Source: Microcaldota archaeon | Lineage (GTDB): Archaea; Micrarchaeota; Micrarchaeia; Micrarchaeales; Micrarchaeaceae | DNA length: 9,613 nucleotides | Direction: 5' to 3' | NCBI GenBank assembly: GCA_021836925.1 | Contig: JAKBHG010000017.1 | Location: 1-9,613, forward strand | Shown: positions 7,697 through 9,613 of the stretch, piece by piece | Position numbering within the stretch: position 1 is the first letter of the stretch | Layout of the letters: each line of letters opens with the position of its first letter | Program-made: the position numbers and the translations under genes | Notes under the pieces: model-generated | Told to the model about the DNA's origin: nothing | Databases searched by the model: none | What the model saw: the letters and a program-made list of their open reading frames with translations, nothing else

Positions 7697-7714
7697 AACC
7701 GGAAGGTACCGGTT
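7697..7714. repeat. Short palindrome, possible operator
   Basis: AACCGG (7697-7702) and CCGGTT (7709-7714) form a perfect 6-bp inverted repeat around AAGGTA. A further CCGGTT occurs at 7669-7674. The palindrome lies about 40 bp upstream of the acidic-gene TATA box and about 25 bp upstream of the tRNA TATA box. It could bind a dimeric regulator, or be chance. Confidence 0.3.
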
Positions 7715-7736
7715 GGCTGGCGACTCTGCGAAACGG

Positions 7737-7743
7737 TTAAAAA
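7737..7743 (+). promoter_or_regulatory. TATA box of the tRNA-Ala gene
   Basis: TTAAAAA is centred about 33 bp before the first tRNA base, the expected position for archaeal tRNA promoters, with transcription starting at or just before the mature 5' end. Confidence 0.55.
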
Positions 7744-7772
7744 GGAAGGGTGCACAAGAGTAGCTTACATAC

Positions 7773-7877
7773 GGGCTCTTGGCTCAGTAGTAGAGCGTCC
7801 GCTTTGCAAAGAAACTTCTTAGAAAGAAGTTTCATCAAGAAAGCGGAAGGTCGCGGGTGCGATCCCCGCAGAGTCCA
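7773..7877 (+). tRNA. tRNA-Ala (anticodon UGC), with a 33-nt intron
   Basis: The full cloverleaf is visible. The acceptor stem GGGCTCT/AGAGTCC contains the G3:U70 wobble pair that specifies alanine, with discriminator A73. The D stem is GCTC/GAGC, the anticodon stem TCCGC/GCGGA (7798-7802 and 7843-7847), and the T stem GCGGG/CCCGC with loop TGCGATC. The anticodon TGC is at 7805-7807. Removing intron 7809-7841 gives a 72-nt mature tRNA. CCA is not encoded, so it must be added by nucleotidyltransferase. Two tertiary positions are unusual: position 18 is A (7789) instead of G, and position 55 is G (7859) instead of U, while G19 and C56 are normal. The gene has its own TATA box and is followed by a T-rich run. 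An alternative Cys (GCA) reading would shift the anticodon stem and misplace D-stem spacing, and is contradicted by G3:U70. Confidence 0.93.
7809..7841 (+). other. Archaeal tRNA intron (37/38) with bulge-helix-bulge
   Basis: The intron interrupts the anticodon loop after A37. Its interior forms a 10-bp hairpin (7811-7820 with 7824-7833, loop AGA). Anticodon-loop bases 32-35 (TTTG) pair with CAAG at 7836-7839 to give the four-bp central helix. The bulges C-A^A (5' site) and A-A^A (3' site) hold the two cuts made by the splicing endonuclease. A7834 appears unpaired on the intron side, so that helix is slightly relaxed from the strict form. Confidence 0.85.
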
Positions 7878-7897
7878 TAAATCCTAATCTGTCGTCG

Positions 7898-7909
7898 TTA
7901 TTTTTAATT
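7898..7909 (+). terminator. T-rich terminator after tRNA-Ala
   Basis: TTATTTTTAATT begins about 20 nt after the tRNA 3' end, a typical archaeal oligo-T termination signal. The rest of the spacer up to 8029 shows only the next gene's promoter. Confidence 0.5.
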
Positions 7910-7989
7910 CCTTCAGACTCAAATGCCTCAGACGGCGTGTCGAGAGGAACTTATTTCGGGATTGTACAGAAAACCCCTTGAAGACAATG

Positions 7990-7997
7990 TTTATATA
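7990..7997 (+). promoter_or_regulatory. TATA box of the 208-aa protein gene
   Basis: TTTATATA is 33 bp before ATG 8030, giving a predicted transcript start near 8018-8020 and a leader of about 10 nt. A GAGGG at 8022-8026 is close to the ATG, so translation may be nearly leaderless. This placement argues for the 8030 start and against any upstream ATG. Confidence 0.6.
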
Positions 7998-8029
7998 GGG
8001 AAATTTGCAGAAGTCATTATTGAGGGAAG

Positions 8030-8656
8030 ATGGTCACTAGAGGGCGTGCAGTTACACAGAAGCGCACAGGCATTGTCGGAGGCCCCGATCTCAGTGCCTA
8101 CTTTGTTGCCGGGTGCGCCCAGGTGGAGCGTTATGCCGGTCCTGAGGCCAGGGATGCGTTTGCCAGCGCGTTAAGCAGGTTCGGTCTATCCGAATCGGCG
8201 CATGAAGTGAGCGAGATAATAGGCGCGTTTTCAGAGATAGCGTATCACACGGGCGTTATGCCGGAGAGGGATATCGTTGCATCAAATGATCGTGGCGATG
8301 CACCCGACAGGATCGGCACGGGCAATAGGGTCGTGATCCAGCTGGCTCAAATGGTCTTCGAGATGGCAGGCAATCCGGAGAGCACACACGCGGTAAATGT
8401 GGCTACCGGATGCATAGCAGAGCTCGCTGTCCACGGATACGGGGGCCATATGCTCGGCAGGGTCGTCGACATACTCCAGAAGCTCTCGGGGGATCAGGCA
8501 CAGTTTACACTTGAGGCTGATTACATATGCCTTCTTGCAAGGGGCAAGGGCCCGAACCACAAGGATGTGAGGTCTTATATACGGAAAAAGTTCGACGCGA
8601 TCAACAAGCATCTTGCGGGTATGGCAAGGGACAGTAACTCGCTTGATGCTACCTGA
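8030..8656 (+). CDS. Hypothetical helical protein (208 aa)
   Basis: No family is recognised. The 208 residues have no signal peptide or membrane helix. After a short basic N terminus (MVTRGRAVTQKR), the chain is a series of amphipathic helices separated by Gly/Pro turns: about residues 21-52, 56-75, 98-113, 118-135, 140-152 and 159-170. This gives an armadillo/HEAT-like all-helical impression. The C terminus is basic (about 172-200, with SYIRKKF). Cys at 29, 128 and 167 are isolated and do not form a zinc motif. The start is set by the TATA box at 7990-7997. The TGA stop lies inside the 3' end of the oppositely oriented aldehyde dehydrogenase gene, with an 8-bp tail-to-tail overlap. The regular codon use and long open frame support it being a real gene, but its role is unknown. 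Confidence 0.8.
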   Translation: MVTRGRAVTQKRTGIVGGPDLSAYFVAGCAQVERYAGPEARDAFASALSRFGLSESAHEVSEIIGAFSEIAYHTGVMPERDIVASNDRGDAPDRIGTGNRVVIQLAQMVFEMAGNPESTHAVNVATGCIAELAVHGYGGHMLGRVVDILQKLSGDQAQFTLEADYICLLARGKGPNHKDVRSYIRKKFDAINKHLAGMARDSNSLDAT

Positions 8657-9613
8657 CCACTGCCTCGCTCTGCTCCCTCAGGAACTGCTCGAGGTAGAAC
8701 CTGCTCCCTGTCCCTTTCCCCGTGAGCCCGCTGCCCTTCCACCCGACAAACGTGTGCGCTCCCACGATCGCGCCAGTCGTTGCTCCTATCTCCCTGTTAA
8801 TGTAGGACACTCCTGCCTGGATCTTGTCCAGGAACTCCTTTATCTCTCCTCTCTTCCTGCTGTAGAGCCCGGCACAGAGCCCGTACTCGCTGTCGTTGGC
8901 CTTCACAAGCGCTTCATCAAACTCCTTGTACGTGTCTATCGCAAGGAATGGAAGGAAGAGCTCGTCATGCATCAGCCTGCTCTGCTGGCCTACCTCTGCG
9001 ATGACCGGCTCCACATAGAGGTCTGTGTGAGCCTTCCCTGCCGCTTTTCCGCCGAATATCACCCTCCCGTCCTTTACAGCCGTTTCGACGGCCCGTTTGT
9101 GCCTCTCCATCGCACTAGCGCTTATCAGCGGCCCTATGTAGTTTCCTTTGACAAGCGGATCCCCTATCCTCATTGATCGCGCCTTCTCAACGAGCTTGCT
9201 GATGAACTGCTCCCTCTTTGACGTATGGACGTATACCCTGGAGGTGGCGCTGCACTTCTGGCCACTGTAGCCGAATGCGGAACTTGCTATGCCATCAACC
9301 GCGCAGTCAAGGTCCGCGTACTTCGAGACGATTACAGGATTCTTCCCCCCCATCTCCACGACAAAGATCTTCTGCTGGCCTGAGTTGAAGGACTTGGAGA
9401 CCATGCCGAGGCCTGTCTTCTTCGAGCCTGTGAATGCGATTCCGCTCACCTTGTTGCTCGAGACAAGCTCGTCTCCGACCTCGGATCCAGGTCCGGTGAC
9501 ATAGTTGAATACGCCCTTCGGCACACCGGCCTCGTCGAAGACCTTGTATATTGCAAGCCCGGTGAGCATTGTCATGTTGTCGGTGCTCGAGGGCTTGAAG
9601 ACAACTGTATTTC
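8649..9613 (-). CDS. Aldehyde dehydrogenase, probable 1-pyrroline-5-carboxylate dehydrogenase (5' end outside window)
   Basis: This is an NAD(P)-dependent aldehyde dehydrogenase. About 320 C-terminal residues are visible; the family is usually about 520-540, so about 200 N-terminal residues, including much of the coenzyme-binding domain, lie beyond the right edge. The frame continues upstream of ATG 9575 as NTVVFKPSSTDN, so that ATG is internal. Counting from it: FTGS at 48-51, the general-base Glu74 in EMGGKNP, and the catalytic Cys108 in SGQKCSATSR (codon 9252-9254). The segments VTGPGSEVGDELV, INREIGATTGAIVG and the GTGS-x3-LEQFL ending match the RocA/PutA-type P5C dehydrogenase group more than generic ALDHs. 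The reaction would be oxidation of glutamate semialdehyde (P5C) to glutamate in proline or arginine breakdown. An odd feature is that the conserved EEIFGPV loop reads DELFLPFLA, keeping Glu and Phe. Substrate assignment is inference from similarity. Stop is TAG. Confidence 0.93.
   Translation of the reverse strand, partial: NTVVFKPSSTDNMTMLTGLAIYKVFDEAGVPKGVFNYVTGPGSEVGDELVSSNKVSGIAFTGSKKTGLGMVSKSFNSGQQKIFVVEMGGKNPVIVSKYADLDCAVDGIASSAFGYSGQKCSATSRVYVHTSKREQFISKLVEKARSMRIGDPLVKGNYIGPLISASAMERHKRAVETAVKDGRVIFGGKAAGKAHTDLYVEPVIAEVGQQSRLMHDELFLPFLAIDTYKEFDEALVKANDSEYGLCAGLYSRKRGEIKEFLDKIQAGVSYINREIGATTGAIVGAHTFVGWKGSGLTGKGTGSRFYLEQFLREQSEAVVR

Noticed and set aside
7773..7877. Reading the tRNA as Cys (anticodon GCA) by sliding the anticodon stem one base
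   Set aside because: Correct D-stem spacing (one base at position 26) and the TCCGC/GCGGA stem give anticodon TGC, and G3:U70 is the alanine identity pair.
7923..8174. Plus-strand open frame of 83 codons starting at ATG 7923
   Set aside because: It spans the TATA box of the 208-aa gene, would have no promoter of its own at the right distance, and overlaps that gene in another frame with arginine/serine-rich shadow composition.
1..9613. Mobile elements, integrase genes or attachment-site duplications near the tRNA
   Set aside because: No transposase or integrase motif, terminal inverted repeat or second copy of the tRNA 3' end was seen in the window.

Overview
The window looks archaeal. Several genes are preceded by AT-rich TATA-type boxes (TTTAAATA, TTTATATA, TTAAAAA) roughly 25-50 bp before the start codon, with very short leaders. 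The single tRNA gene carries an intron at position 37/38 that folds into a bulge-helix-bulge, and it does not encode CCA. The base composition is moderately GC-rich, with AT-rich promoters. Many hypothetical proteins and monocistronic TATA-driven genes would suit a poorly sampled lineage (a DPANN/Micrarchaeota-like or Thermoplasmata-like archaeon), but the sequence alone does not fix the taxon.

Left part (1-5567 and on to 7343): three large genes of unknown function. The first is the 3' part of a giant secreted protein (+, 1-3754). It is anchored by one C-terminal membrane helix, has about 14 N-glycosylation sequons and about 29 cysteines, and looks like a cell-surface protein. It converges on a soluble, helical, acidic-tailed 519-residue protein (-, 3871-5430) that contains an isolated HExxH motif. 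That gene is divergent, across a short two-promoter region, from a basic, Ala/Arg/Lys-rich membrane-anchored protein of about 590-605 residues (+, to 7343). No family was recognised for any of the three. Their adjacency and the shared divergent promoter suggest, but do not show, a common envelope-related job.

Middle part (7344-8029): an RNA/small-gene region. It has a 38-residue extremely acidic microprotein gene (-, 7485-7601) with its own TATA box and ribosome binding site, a short palindrome, and an intron-containing tRNA-Ala(UGC) gene (7773-7877) with promoter and T-rich terminator. The tRNA keeps the G3:U70 alanine identity pair but has an unusual A18/G55 in place of the near-universal G18/U55 tertiary pair.

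Right part (8030-9613): an unrecognised helical 208-residue protein (+) overlaps tail-to-tail by 8 bp with an aldehyde dehydrogenase gene (-) whose 5' end lies outside the window. The dehydrogenase best fits the 1-pyrroline-5-carboxylate dehydrogenase (RocA/PutA-type) group, so it probably performs the last step of proline to glutamate oxidation. No other metabolic gene of that pathway is visible.
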